Position numbers and translations under genes: made by a program. From Kitasatospora sp. A2-31 (GTDB lineage Bacteria; Actinomycetota; Actinomycetes; Streptomycetales; Streptomycetaceae), in contig NZ_JAKNTA010000005.1 in the NCBI RefSeq assembly GCF_022288725.1, positions 409,658 to 473,657 of the forward strand: 64,000 nucleotides of DNA. Direction: 5' to 3'. The notes beneath the pieces were generated by a model. That model saw only the letters and a list, made by a program, of their open reading frames with translations, was not told the origin of the DNA and made no database searches. Each line of letters opens with the position of its first letter. Position 1 is the stretch's first letter. Of this stretch, positions 8,118 through 16,768 are shown piece by piece.

Positions 8118-8719
8118 CCGGCACGGCGGCGACGCCGCGGGAGCGGGCCTGGGCGGTGGCCGCCGAGGTCCCCGACCCCGAGCTGCCCATGCTCACCCTC
8201 GCCGACCTGGGCGTGCTGGCCGAGGTCGAGGTCGAGGCGGCGCCGGGGACGGCGGAGGCGGGGACGGCGGAGGCGACCGGAGCCCCCGCCGGGGCCGCGG
8301 TGACCGCCTGGCTGACGCCGACCTACTCCGGCTGCCCGGCCGTCGCCGAGATGGCGGCCGACGTCGACCGCCGGCTGCGCGCGGCCGGCTACGCGGACGT
8401 CCGGGTCAGGCTGCGGCTCGACCCGGCGTGGTCCACCGACCTGATCACCGCCGAGGGGCGCCGCAAGCTCGCCGAGGCGGGCATCGCCCCGCCGCGTTCC
8501 GCGTCGGAGCGGGCGGCCTCGGCGGCTTCCGCCGGCGCTGCGCCGCGCAGCACCGCCTCGCCCCTGCTCACGCTCGGTCCCACCCGCCACCTGGTGCCCT
8601 GCCCGCTCTGCGGCGGCACCGACACCGAGGAACTGTCCCGGTTCGGCTCCACCGCGTGCAAGGCGCTGTGGCGCTGCCGCGACTGCCGCGAGCCCTTCGA
8701 ACGCGTCAAGGAGATCTGA
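8114..8719 (+). CDS. paaD: Phenylacetate-CoA oxygenase subunit PaaD (SUF/MIP18 family)
   Basis: A 201-aa protein with an N-terminal DUF59/MIP18 domain (VPDPELPMLTLADLGVL and a TPTYSGCPA loop with the conserved Cys) and a C-terminal zinc-ribbon-like tail with two CxxC motifs (VPCPLCGG and WRCRDCRE). PaaD is thought to help assemble or mature the Fe-S/di-iron components rather than join the catalytic core. An Ala/Glu/Gly-rich insert at about residues 38-60 is unusual. The GTG start overlaps paaC; a second in-frame GTG 3 nt upstream is an alternative. Confidence 0.95.
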   Translation: MTGTAATPRERAWAVAAEVPDPELPMLTLADLGVLAEVEVEAAPGTAEAGTAEATGAPAGAAVTAWLTPTYSGCPAVAEMAADVDRRLRAAGYADVRVRLRLDPAWSTDLITAEGRRKLAEAGIAPPRSASERAASAASAGAAPRSTASPLLTLGPTRHLVPCPLCGGTDTEELSRFGSTACKALWRCRDCREPFERVKEI

Positions 8720-9916
8720 ATGGCCGCCGGTCCCGCCAGCACGGCCCGCCCCACCGAGACCGCCGGCCCGGCCGACCCGGTCGCCGCCGACGTCGCCGCC
8801 GACGCCGGTGCGGACGTCGACACCGCCCCCGGTGTCCGGCCGGCTCGCCGTCCGGCCTTCCACCACCTGCGGATCGCCGAGGTGGAGCGGCTCTGCGAGG
8901 ACGCGGTCGCGGTGACCTTCGCGGTGCCGGACGGGCTGTCCGACGCTTTCGCCTTCCGCCCCGGGCAGACGCTGACGCTGCGGCGGGTGGTGGACGGGGT
9001 GGACGAGCGCCGCTCGTACTCGATCTGCGCCCCGGTCGGGGGACCGCTGCGGATCGCCGTCCGGGAGGTGCCGGGCGGGCTGTTCTCCCGCTGGCTGGTG
9101 CGCGATGCGGGGCCCGGCGAGGAGGTCGAGGTGCTGACCCCGACCGGGCTCTTCACCCCCGATCTGGGCGTGGCCGCCGACCACGTGCTGCTGGCGGCCG
9201 GCTCCGGGATCACCCCGATGCTCTCGATCGCGGCCTCGGTGCTCGCCGCCGACCGCACCTCCACCGTCACCCTGCTCTACGGCAACCGCCGCAGCGATAC
9301 GGTGATGTTCGCCGACGAGCTGGCCGACCTGAAGGACCGCTACCTCGGCCGCCTCCAGCTGGTGCACGTCCTCTCCCGCGAGACCAGGGACGCCGAACTG
9401 CTCAGCGGGCGGCTGGACCCGGAGCGGGTCGAGGCGCTGCTGACGGCGCTGGTGGACGTCCGGCAGGTCGGCCACTGGTGGCTCTGTGGCCCGTTCGGCA
9501 TGGTCGCCGGGGCCAAGGAGCTCCTGGCCGGCCTGGGTGTCCCGGGCGAGCGGGTGCACCAGGAGCTGTTCCACGCCGAGGACGAGCCGATCACCCGGCG
9601 CGCCGACGAGACCGGCACGGAGGCGGCGGGCGACCGCCCCCACAGCGAGGTCACCGTCGTGCTCGACGGGCGGGGCAGCACGCTCGACCTCCCGTGCGAC
9701 CGCTCCATCCTGGACGGCGCGCAGCGCTCCCGACCGGACCTGCCCTTCGCCTGCAAGGGCGGGGTCTGCGGCACCTGCCGCGCCCTGGTCACCGAGGGCG
9801 GGGTGGAGATGCGGCGCAACTTCGCGCTGGAGGAGAAGGAGGTGGCCGCCGGCTACGTCCTGACCTGCCAGGCCCGCCCGGTCACCGACCGGGTGACGGT
9901 CGACTTCGACCGCTGA
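8720..9916 (+). CDS. paaE: 1,2-phenylacetyl-CoA epoxidase reductase PaaE
   Basis: Passes electrons from NAD(P)H to the PaaA di-iron centre. At 398 aa it has a FAD-binding barrel (RSYSICAPVGG), an NAD-binding part (LLAAGSGITPMLS, LLYGNRRSD, WWLCGPFGM) and a C-terminal plant-type ferredoxin domain with the CKGGVCGTC cluster motif and a distal Cys in VLTCQARPV. The N-terminus carries an extra ~45-residue Ala/Asp/Pro-rich stretch. The ATG directly abuts the paaD stop. Its own stop is inside the arm of the hairpin shared with the convergent monooxygenase gene. Confidence 0.97.
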   Translation: MAAGPASTARPTETAGPADPVAADVAADAGADVDTAPGVRPARRPAFHHLRIAEVERLCEDAVAVTFAVPDGLSDAFAFRPGQTLTLRRVVDGVDERRSYSICAPVGGPLRIAVREVPGGLFSRWLVRDAGPGEEVEVLTPTGLFTPDLGVAADHVLLAAGSGITPMLSIAASVLAADRTSTVTLLYGNRRSDTVMFADELADLKDRYLGRLQLVHVLSRETRDAELLSGRLDPERVEALLTALVDVRQVGHWWLCGPFGMVAGAKELLAGLGVPGERVHQELFHAEDEPITRRADETGTEAAGDRPHSEVTVVLDGRGSTLDLPCDRSILDGAQRSRPDLPFACKGGVCGTCRALVTEGGVEMRRNFALEEKEVAAGYVLTCQARPVTDRVTVDFDR

Positions 9917-9953
9917 CCGGCGCAGCCCGGGGCCGGGCTGCGCCGGTCAGCGG
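9910..9953. terminator. Bidirectional terminator hairpin between paaE and the monooxygenase
   Basis: A perfect inverted repeat with 21-bp arms and a GG centre. It contains the TGA of paaE and, on the other strand, the TGA of the convergent flavin monooxygenase. Only 30 nt separate the two stop codons and all of them belong to the stem. This is a compact shared terminator. Confidence 0.9.
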
Positions 9954-11227
9954 ACGGCGACCGTGACCGGTTCCCGGCCGCCGACCGCGGCCGGGGCGGT
10001 CCCGGCGGCCGGGGCGACGGCCGGGCCGGCAGGCCGCGGGGCCGCCGGGGCCGGGGCGCCGAGCAGGCCGACGATGTCGTTCACGGCGGCCCGGCCCGCC
10101 CTGTTGGCGCCGACGGTGCTGGCCGACGGTCCGTAGCCGACCAGGTGGACGCGCGGATCGGCGGTGGCGCGGGGGCCGGTGAGCGCGATGCCGCCGCCCG
10201 CGGAGCGGAGGCCGAGCGGCGCGAGGTGGCCGACCTCGGGGCGGAATCCGGTGGCCCAGACGATCGCGTCCACCGCCAGCTCCTCGTCGCCCCAGGCGAC
10301 CCCGTGCTCGGTGAGGCGGTCGAACATCGGGCGGCGGTGCAGCGCGCCCAGCTCCTCGGCGCGGCGGTAGGCGACGGACGGGCCGAGCCCGGTCACGCTC
10401 ACCACGCTGCGCACCGGCAGGCCCTGGCGGACGCGTTCCTCGACCTTGGCGACGACCGCGCGGCCGTACTCGGGGGTGAACGGGCCGTCGTGGAAGACCG
10501 GCGGGGTGCGGGTGACCCAGACCGTCTCCCCGACGGTCGCGATCTCGGACAGCACCTGGATCGCCGAGGCCCCGCCCCCGACGACCAGGACGCGCCGGCC
10601 GGCGAACTCCTCCGGGCCCCGGTAGGCGGCGTAGTGCAGCTGCCGGCCGGCGAAGTGGCCGGGGTAGTGGGGCAGGAACGGGCGGGTCCAGGTGCCGGTG
10701 GCGTTGATCAGGGCGCGCGTGGACCAGGTGCCGCGATCGGTCTCGACCAGCAGCCGCCCGCCCGGTGCGACCTCGTGCCCGTCCTCCGTCCCGCCGTCCG
10801 TCCGGGTGTCAGTCCGCGCGTCGGTCCCGGCGCCCGTCCGCGCGTCCGTCCCGGCGTCCGGCAGGTCGGACGCGGAGCGGACGGCCAGGACGCGGACGGG
10901 GCGCACGACCGGGAGCGCGTGCCGGGCCTCGTACGCCGCGAAGTACCCCGGGACGACCTCGCGCGCGGGGGCGTCCGGGTCGGGCTCGGGCAGCTCGAAG
11001 TCGGGGAGGTCGTGGAAGCCGTGCACGGTGGCCATCCGCAGCGAGGGCGAGCGGTGGGCCCAGGCCCCGCCCGGAGCGGTGTCCCCGTCGAGCACCACGA
11101 AGCCGCCGTCGGCGCCCGCCCGGTAGGGGGCGAAGCCGCGGCGGCGCAGGTGGTAGGCGGCGGAGAGGCCCGCCTGCCCGGCGCCCACCACCACGACGTC
11201 CACCCGCCGGAGCTCGCCGGTCCGCAC
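9947..11227 (-). CDS. FAD-dependent monooxygenase (flavin-containing monooxygenase family)
   Basis: About 426 aa. It has an N-terminal FAD Rossmann motif VVVVGAGQAGLSAAYHL, the FMO fingerprint FAGRQLHYAAY (FxGxxxHxxxY), a second NADPH-binding VLVVGGGASAIQVLSE, and WATGFRPEVGHL near the C-terminus. Enzymes of this group N- or S-oxygenate small molecules; the substrate is unknown. Residues ~130-160 hold an unusual Thr/Asp/Arg repeat (DARTGAGTDARTDTRTDGG). The start is uncertain. GTG at 11227 leaves the normal short lead before the FAD motif, and a GTG 11 codons further upstream is possible. Convergent with paaE. Confidence 0.88.
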   Translation of the reverse strand: MRTGELRRVDVVVVGAGQAGLSAAYHLRRRGFAPYRAGADGGFVVLDGDTAPGGAWAHRSPSLRMATVHGFHDLPDFELPEPDPDAPAREVVPGYFAAYEARHALPVVRPVRVLAVRSASDLPDAGTDARTGAGTDARTDTRTDGGTEDGHEVAPGGRLLVETDRGTWSTRALINATGTWTRPFLPHYPGHFAGRQLHYAAYRGPEEFAGRRVLVVGGGASAIQVLSEIATVGETVWVTRTPPVFHDGPFTPEYGRAVVAKVEERVRQGLPVRSVVSVTGLGPSVAYRRAEELGALHRRPMFDRLTEHGVAWGDEELAVDAIVWATGFRPEVGHLAPLGLRSAGGGIALTGPRATADPRVHLVGYGPSASTVGANRAGRAAVNDIVGLLGAPAPAAPRPAGPAVAPAAGTAPAAVGGREPVTVAVR

Positions 11228-11394
11228 TCCGCTGTCGTTGGTTGCACCGTAAACAGTCACATCGGTGAAACATCGGGCCCGGCGGGCGTGTTCCCCGGGC
11301 GCGGGTGGTCCGGCCCCGTACGCACGCCGGGCGCGCCGGGCGCGCACCCCCCGCGCGGGGCACGCCGGAGGCCGGGTCGGTGGGCGGCGGCGGA

Positions 11395-11766
11395 TCAGGT
11401 CGCCGGGGAGATCACCACGGCCGTGCCGTAGGCGCAGACCTCGGTGCCGACGTCAGCCGCCTGCGTGACGTCGAAACGGAACATGAGGACCGCGTTGCCG
11501 CCCCGCGCCCTGGTCTGCTCGACCAGCCGGTCCATCGCCTCGTTGCGGCTCTCCACCAGGGTCTTCGTCAGACCCCGGAGCTCGCCGCCGACCAGCGACT
11601 TCAGCGACGCGCCGATCTGGCTGCCGACGTGCCGGCTGCGGACCGTCAGCCCGAAGACCTCACCGATCACGTGGTCGACCCGGAAGCCGGGGATGTCGTT
11701 GGTGGTCACCACCAGGACCTGGGCGTCCGGGCGCTGCCCGCCGCCGAATTCGTCGATGTTCGCCAT
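11395..11766 (-). CDS. YbjQ/UPF0145-family protein
   Basis: A 123-aa protein of the YbjQ family (heavy-metal-binding-domain fold, pentameric in solved members). Motifs are VLVVTTNDIPGFRVDHVIGE, the GASLKSLVGGELRGLT helix and GGNAVLMFRFD. The function is not established. The ATG is 6 nt from CAGGAT on the minus strand, with no ribosome binding site, so a leaderless transcript is likely. It diverges from the next gene across 138 nt. Confidence 0.9.
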   Translation of the reverse strand: MANIDEFGGGQRPDAQVLVVTTNDIPGFRVDHVIGEVFGLTVRSRHVGSQIGASLKSLVGGELRGLTKTLVESRNEAMDRLVEQTRARGGNAVLMFRFDVTQAADVGTEVCAYGTAVVISPAT

Positions 11767-11904
11767 GGGGCCATCCTGCGGGCTGTCCACGGCCCCCGCC
11801 CAGAGGCGTGGCCGGGAGGGCCGGAGATGGCTTGGAGTGGGCGCTGCCGAGCCGGACCGCACCGGACCGGTGATCGGGCGGCGGAAAAGCCGTACCGTAG
11901 CCCC

Positions 11905-12834
11905 ATGGGCGAGCGAAGCGATCATCCACAGGGGCCGGGCGCGGCCGAGGACTCGGGCGCGCAGGAGATCGAGGCGACGGTGGTGCTGGGCCTGCGGATC
12001 ACCGACTGGCCGGCCTTGCGCGCGGCCGCGATCGCGGCCGTGGAGGAGCTGGACTTCGAGGGCATCGACCCGGCCGGCCAACGCCGCGAGCTGCTGCGCG
12101 AGGTGGCCGAGGACGCCAACGCGGCGCTCGGTGCGCTGCTCCACCCGGACCGGCTGGTGGCGGCGATCCCGGGCGTCGAGGCGATCGGCGGCACGCTGGA
12201 GATCAGCGTCACCGAGGACTTCGCGCCCGATTTCGCCGAGCTCTTCCCGCTGGACGGCGACGAGGAGGACGGCGGCGCGGCGGGGGACTGGACCCTCACC
12301 CCGCGGACCGCCTGCCTGCTCCACGCCCAGCTGCTCGGCCTGGCCGACGCCGCGTACGACGACCTGGAGGAGCACCAGGACGAACCGGTCGTGGACGGCG
12401 AGGAGGGGGACTGGACGGTCTTCGGCCGTCTGCCGCAGCGCACCTGGCGCATGCACCGGGCCTGGCGGCGGTCGATGGCCCGCGCCTTCGACGACCTCGC
12501 CGACGACCTCGCGCTCGGCGAATGGCCGCTGCCGCGCTGCCTGGCCGAGGAGATCGCGCTGCGGATGGCCCTGGTGGACGCACGGGCGCTGCTCGGCGCG
12601 CAGCCCGAATCGGTCGCCGACATGATGGGGGACCTGCCCGCCGACCTCTACGACTACGACTGGGACGGCTGCCAGGACGAGCTGTTCGGGGCCTACGGGC
12701 CGGACGACGGGGACCCGGAGCTGGACTCGGAGCAGCGCACCGAGCGGCTGCTGGCGGCGACCCATCCGGAGGGCTGGTTCCTCGGGTACGAGGACGCGGA
12801 GGAGCGGGACGGGCAGCGGGGCTACCGGCGCTGA
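11905..12834 (+). CDS. Conserved hypothetical protein, acidic (309 aa)
   Basis: A 309-aa acidic, soluble-looking protein without signal or membrane segments. The N-terminal half (ATVVLGLRITDWPALRAA through GTLEISVTEDFAPDFAELF) looks like an alpha/beta domain. The C-terminal half is helical with many Trp, Arg and Asp, including WRMHRAWRRSMARAFDDLADD. I recognise no catalytic motif. TACCGT lies 6 nt before the ATG and there is no ribosome binding site, so it is probably leaderless. Coding bias is typical of the genome. Confidence 0.8.
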   Translation: MGERSDHPQGPGAAEDSGAQEIEATVVLGLRITDWPALRAAAIAAVEELDFEGIDPAGQRRELLREVAEDANAALGALLHPDRLVAAIPGVEAIGGTLEISVTEDFAPDFAELFPLDGDEEDGGAAGDWTLTPRTACLLHAQLLGLADAAYDDLEEHQDEPVVDGEEGDWTVFGRLPQRTWRMHRAWRRSMARAFDDLADDLALGEWPLPRCLAEEIALRMALVDARALLGAQPESVADMMGDLPADLYDYDWDGCQDELFGAYGPDDGDPELDSEQRTERLLAATHPEGWFLGYEDAEERDGQRGYRR

Positions 12835-12923
12835 CCGGGAGGCCGCCGGCCCCCCCGCGCAGGGCGCGCGCCCGAGCGGCTTCCGGCGGCGCGGCGGGCC
12901 GGCTCCGCGGTTAGGCTGCGGAC

Positions 12924-13457
12924 ATGTCCGAGATGTCCGACCCCGAGGGCCGGCCCGCCGCCGACCGGGCTGCACCCGTGCCTGCCGACGTCGATCCGGC
13001 CGCCCCCGACCCGGTGCTGGAGCGGGTGGCGCTCGGCCTCGACGGCGTTCAGGCGGCGCAGCGCGGGCGGACGGCGCAGGCGCGGGCGAGCTTCGAGCAG
13101 CTGTGGGACGCCCTCGGCGAGAGCGGCGACGTCTTCCACCGCTGCGTCCTCGCCCACTACCTGGCCGACCTGCAGGACGATCCGCATGCCGAACTGGAGT
13201 GGGACCGGCGGGCGCTGGCCGCCGCCGACTCGCTGACCGCCGAGCGGGCGCAGACCTACCGGTCCGCCCTGCAGGTCCGCGCCTTCTACCCCGCTCTGCA
13301 CCTCAACCTGGCCTCCGACCACCTCAAGCTCGGCGAGCCGGACCGGGCGCGCGAGGAGCTGGAGCGGGCGGTGCGAAGCCTGGACGCACTACCCGAGGAC
13401 GCGTACGCCGCCGGCATCCGCGCCGCCGTCGCCGAACTGCGGCAGCGCCTGCACTGA
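12924..13457 (+). CDS. Tetratricopeptide-like helical protein
   Basis: A 177-aa protein. After a 30-residue disordered N-terminus the rest consists of paired helices with TPR-like spacing: ALGLDGVQAAQRGRTAQARA, VLAHYLADLQDDPHAELEWDRR and LNLASDHLKLGEPDRAREEL. Such proteins usually mediate protein contacts; no partner is evident. TAGGCT sits exactly 6 nt upstream of the ATG, a textbook leaderless arrangement. A GC hairpin follows the stop. Confidence 0.8.
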   Translation: MSEMSDPEGRPAADRAAPVPADVDPAAPDPVLERVALGLDGVQAAQRGRTAQARASFEQLWDALGESGDVFHRCVLAHYLADLQDDPHAELEWDRRALAAADSLTAERAQTYRSALQVRAFYPALHLNLASDHLKLGEPDRAREELERAVRSLDALPEDAYAAGIRAAVAELRQRLH

Positions 13458-13501
13458 CCCCTCGCCGGGCGCGGTGCGGACGCCGTGCCCGGGTGCCGCG
13501 C

Positions 13502-13523
13502 CGGGGCGGCGCGCGCCGCCCCG
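13502..13523 (+). terminator. Hairpin after the TPR-like gene
   Basis: Perfect 10-bp arms (CGGGGCGGCG and CGCCGCCCCG) around CG, 44 nt after the stop. It separates the TPR-like gene from the pseudopeptide locus. Confidence 0.6.
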
Positions 13524-13543
13524 CCGCGGGCAGGCGGAGGCCG

Positions 13544-13588
13544 TTGTTCAGCCTTTTTGTTCAATGACCGACAGCCGGACTCGAACAA
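13544..13588. promoter_or_regulatory. TTGTTC/GAACAA motif cluster before the ATP-grasp ligase gene
   Basis: TTGTTC occurs at 13544 and again 13 nt on at 13557. The inverse GAACAA is at 13583. The stretch is AT-rich for this genome and lies 60-100 nt before the ligase start. The same hexamer recurs in the divergent aldolase/regulator gap and again upstream of the amidinotransferase. A shared pathway regulator is the simplest explanation (inference). Confidence 0.5.
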
Positions 13589-13645
13589 CCCCGGTGCGCT
13601 ACACCTGGAGCGCAGCACCGACCGGCGATGGGGAGAGTTCGGCAG

Positions 13646-14971
13646 ATGACGACGCTGTGCATCGGAAACAACCGCACCGAGGAGATGGTCGGGGACCTCA
13701 CCGGGATGACGGCGCTGGAGCGCGCGTTCGCCGGCTGCGGGGCCCAGCGGATGCTCTGGTTCGCCGAGGACGGTGACGTCCTGGTGCTGCCGTGGGAGCC
13801 CGAACCGGCCTACCTCGCGTACGTCACCGGGCTCACCGGGACCAGGGCGGAGAGCCTGACGGTGGTCGTGCCGCCCGCGGCCCCGGACGGCGGGGACATC
13901 CTCACCCCGGACCGCCTCGCCGACCCGGGATTCCGCCGGGAGCTGCGCCGCGTGCTGGCCGGACGGACGGTCGGGCGGGTGCTGGCGATATCGCCGAACG
14001 CGGCCGTGGTCGATCTGGCCGCGGCGATCGGGGCCGAGGACGCCGTGCCGGGGCACGCCTTCGCCGCGCAGGGCGGCAATGCGCTGGTGAACAGCAAGGC
14101 CGTGTTCCGGGCGCTGGCCGCCGGGGCCGGTGTGCCGGTGTCGCCCGGGACGGTGGCCACCTCGCCGCAGCAGGTGGAGGCGGCCGTGAACGGGCTGCTG
14201 GAGCAGGGCCACAGCGTCATGGTGAAGGTCGAGTACCAGGCGGGCGGCTTCGGCAACGAGGTCCTCACCCGGGCCGAGCAGGTCGCCCCGGCCGGGGCGC
14301 AGCGGGCGGTGGAGCTGGCGGACGCCGGTGCCGTGGCCGCGTACGTGGCCGAGCGGTGGCAGTGGCTGACCGGTGGCCGCGACCAGCGCGTGGTCGTGGA
14401 GCGGTACTTCGCGGACGCCGTGCCGTTGTACGCGGAGTTCTCCGTCGGCGACGGCGGCTCGGTGCTCTCCGGCTGCGGCGAGATGCTGATGGATCCGGTG
14501 GTGGTCGGGGAGATCACTCCGCCGGTCACCCCGGACGCCGGCGTGCGGGCCGAACTCGTCGAGCAGGCAGCCCGGTTGTGCGAGTCATTGCGGGTTCTCG
14601 GGTACCGGGGGACGGTCAGCGCCGACGCCTTCCTCACGCCCAAGGGCGAGTTGTACTTCAGCGAGACCAACGGGCGGCTGACCGGGTCGACCCATCTGCA
14701 CGACGCGTTGTTCGCCCGCCTGGTCGGGGCGGAACACCGCGCCCACCGGGTGATCCTGGAGCTGGCCGGCCTGCACGTGCCGTCCTTCCCGGAGGCCGTC
14801 GCGGCGGTCGAGCGGGCCGGGCTGGCCTTCGACCGGCGGACCCGCACCGGCGTGGTGTTCAGCGCGGACTTCGGTCCGGCCGACGGCTCGGTGATGTACT
14901 GCGTGATCGCCGAGGACGCGGCGGCAGCCCGGGCCGCCGAGAGCCGCCTGCTCGGGTTGTTCACGCCGTGA
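13646..14971 (+). CDS. ATP-grasp peptide ligase (PGM1/ketomemicin-ligase type)
   Basis: A 441-aa enzyme predicted to join an amidino-amino acid (or peptide) to an amine with ATP hydrolysis. The N-terminal pre-ATP-grasp domain (LCIGNNRTEEMVGDLTGM) precedes an ATP-grasp fold with ALVNSKAVFRALAAGAGVPV, the ATP-binding lysine strand VMVKVEYQAGGFGNEVL and the metal-binding segment LYFSETNGRLTGSTH (Glu-x-Asn). The C-terminal ~70 residues resemble the PGM1 C-terminal domain. The start ATG has GGGGAGAG at 9 nt. Its neighbours form the full ketomemicin-type enzyme set, which sharpens the call. Its TGA overlaps a GTG in frame with the next gene. Confidence 0.88.
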   Translation: MTTLCIGNNRTEEMVGDLTGMTALERAFAGCGAQRMLWFAEDGDVLVLPWEPEPAYLAYVTGLTGTRAESLTVVVPPAAPDGGDILTPDRLADPGFRRELRRVLAGRTVGRVLAISPNAAVVDLAAAIGAEDAVPGHAFAAQGGNALVNSKAVFRALAAGAGVPVSPGTVATSPQQVEAAVNGLLEQGHSVMVKVEYQAGGFGNEVLTRAEQVAPAGAQRAVELADAGAVAAYVAERWQWLTGGRDQRVVVERYFADAVPLYAEFSVGDGGSVLSGCGEMLMDPVVVGEITPPVTPDAGVRAELVEQAARLCESLRVLGYRGTVSADAFLTPKGELYFSETNGRLTGSTHLHDALFARLVGAEHRAHRVILELAGLHVPSFPEAVAAVERAGLAFDRRTRTGVVFSADFGPADGSVMYCVIAEDAAAARAAESRLLGLFTP

Positions 14972-15063
14972 CGCGCGACGGCGAACGGGCGGGTCCGGGC
15001 GCCTCGGGGGGCGACCCTCGCGGTGGTGCCGGCTCCGGTCGCCCCGCCGGCAGGTCTTCGGTG

Positions 15064-16008
15064 ATGCGTGCGGCGGTGATCCGGTCCTACGGCGGGCCGG
15101 AGGTCCTGCGTACCGAGAGCGTGCCCGAACCCGTCGCCGGGCCGGGCCAGGTGCTGATCGACGTGACCCTGGCCGGTCTCAACTACGCGGATCTGCACTG
15201 CCGCGAGGGGTCCTACGGGTGCCACCCGCTGCCCGCCGTCCTCGGCGCCGACGTGGTCGGCCGGCGGCGCGCCGACGGCCGGCGGGTCGCCGCACTGCTC
15301 CGCTCGGGCGGCGGATACGCCGAAGTGGCCTGCGCCGAGCTGGTGTTCACCGTGGAGGTGCCGGACGGGGTGAGCGACGAGCAGGCCCTGGCGCTGCTGG
15401 AGCAGGGGGCGACGGCCTACGGCGCGCTGACCCTGCTGGGGCGGATCCGGCCGGGCGAGCGGGTCGCGGTGACGGCGGCGGCCGGTGGCGTCGGGCACCT
15501 GGCCGTACAGCTGGCCCGGGAGTTGGGCGCGGGCCGGGTGCTCGGCGTGGCCTCGACCGAGACGAAGCGGGCTTTCGTCCGCTCCCTGGGGGCCGACGCC
15601 GTGTTCGACCCCGCCGATCCGCGGCTGGCCGAACTGCTCGGCGAGGCGGGCGGCGTGGACCTCTTCGTGGACTCGGTCGGCGGCGGGGTGCTGCGGTCCG
15701 GGCTGGCGGCGCTGGCGCCGTTCGGCCGGCTGCTCTCCGTCGGCGCGCGCGGCGGTCCGGAGGAGTCGTTCTCGGTGGCCGAGCTGGCCGAGGGGTCGGT
15801 CGGCGTGCTCGGCTTCTGGCTCCAGCACGTGCTGGACGACCGGGCGTTGTTCGCGGACGTCGCCGCCCGCCTGTTCGCGCTGGCCGAGCGGCGGCGGCTG
15901 GTGGCGCGGATCGACCGCGTCGTCCCGCTCGCCGGGGTGGCCGCCGCGCACCGCGCGATGGGTGCGCGGGAGACGATGGGCAAGGTGCTCGTGGACGTGC
16001 GCGCCTAG
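15064..16008 (+). CDS. MDR-family NADPH-dependent oxidoreductase (zinc-free quinone reductase type)
   Basis: A 314-aa medium-chain reductase: MRAAVIRSYGGPEVL, GLNYADLHCREGSYG, the nucleotide-binding AAAGGVGHLAVQLARELGA and a C-terminal GKVLVDV. No structural zinc Cys cluster is seen, so it is of quinone/enoyl reductase type. In a ketomemicin-like route it would reduce the unsaturated acyl-CoA made by the MaoC dehydratase (inference from context). The ATG is used here. A GTG at 14968 in the same frame overlaps the ligase stop (GTGA) and would add a 32-residue disordered lead, so coupling is possible. Confidence 0.85.
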   Translation: MRAAVIRSYGGPEVLRTESVPEPVAGPGQVLIDVTLAGLNYADLHCREGSYGCHPLPAVLGADVVGRRRADGRRVAALLRSGGGYAEVACAELVFTVEVPDGVSDEQALALLEQGATAYGALTLLGRIRPGERVAVTAAAGGVGHLAVQLARELGAGRVLGVASTETKRAFVRSLGADAVFDPADPRLAELLGEAGGVDLFVDSVGGGVLRSGLAALAPFGRLLSVGARGGPEESFSVAELAEGSVGVLGFWLQHVLDDRALFADVAARLFALAERRRLVARIDRVVPLAGVAAAHRAMGARETMGKVLVDVRA

Positions 16009-16076
16009 GCAGGGGCACGGGAGTGCGAGGGCGCGACCGGCGAATCCGGGGGACGGGTTCGCAGGCCGCGGGGCTC

Positions 16077-16104
16077 GGCGGGCGGATCCGGGTGTCCGTC
16101 CGCC
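16077..16104. terminator. Hairpin between convergent reductase and MaoC genes
   Basis: Arms GGCGGGCGGA and TCCGTCCGCC (9 of 10 paired) around an 8-nt loop in the 131-nt convergent gap. Probably a bidirectional terminator. Confidence 0.55.
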
Positions 16105-16139
16105 GAACTCCGTCCCCGGGGCCGTCCGGTTCTCCGCCG

Positions 16140-16748
16140 TCAGTAGCCGGCGACCTCGTCCAGGCCGTGGCCGCGCAGCGGGACCAGGAAGCTGCGCTCG
16201 AACACCACCACCACCTCGCCGGTGGACTTGGTCCCGGTGGTGCGGCAGCTGACGATGCCCTGGCCGGCGCGGCTCTTGGAGAGCCGCTTGGCCAGCGTCT
16301 CGGTCTCCGCGTACAGGGTGTCCCCGGTGAACACCGGGTGGGTCATCCGGATGTTCTCCCAGCCGAGATTGGCGATGGTGCGCCCGCTGGTGGAGCGGGC
16401 GGTCATCCCCCCGACGATGCTGAGCGTCACCAGGCTGGAGACGATCGGCCGCCCCCACGGGGTGTGTTCGCTGTACGCCGCGTCGATGTGCAGCGGCGCG
16501 TCGTTCATGCTGAGCATGCTCATCAGCACGTTGTCCAGCTCGGTGACGGTGCGTCCCGGTCGGTGCTCGACCACGTCGCCGACGGTGAACTCCTCGTAGT
16601 AGCGGCCGACCACCTCGCGGTAGCGAAGCCGGCCGATCCGCCGGTAGCCGACTGGTTCCGGTTCGGCCGCGGCCGCGCCCGGGAGGTCGCCGGCGGCCGC
16701 GGGGCGCAGCGCGGGGGTGGGGTGGTCTGCGGACAGGGGTTCGGGCAT
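16140..16748 (-). CDS. MaoC-family dehydratase
   Basis: A 202-aa hot-dog-fold (R)-hydratase/dehydratase. The family block is GRYYEEFTVGDVVEHRPGRTVTE (split here for length: YYEEFTVGD, then GRTVTE), with the catalytic segment SMNDAPLHIDAAYSEHTPWG (Asp...His) and NLGWENIRMTHPVFTGDTL. It most resembles mesaconyl-CoA hydratase-like proteins. In a ketomemicin-type pathway it would dehydrate the malyl-CoA analogue made by the aldolase. The ATG has GGGAG upstream. It is the third gene of the aldolase-synthase-dehydratase operon, 20 nt after the synthase. Confidence 0.9.
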   Translation of the reverse strand: MPEPLSADHPTPALRPAAAGDLPGAAAAEPEPVGYRRIGRLRYREVVGRYYEEFTVGDVVEHRPGRTVTELDNVLMSMLSMNDAPLHIDAAYSEHTPWGRPIVSSLVTLSIVGGMTARSTSGRTIANLGWENIRMTHPVFTGDTLYAETETLAKRLSKSRAGQGIVSCRTTGTKSTGEVVVVFERSFLVPLRGHGLDEVAGY

Positions 16749-16768
16749 GGTGCGGGTGCTCCCAGGTG

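Noticed and set aside
13554..13562. T-run after the TPR-like gene as an intrinsic terminator tail
   Set aside because: The five Ts lie about 30 nt past the hairpin and form part of a TTGTTC repeat, so they are better explained as a regulatory motif.
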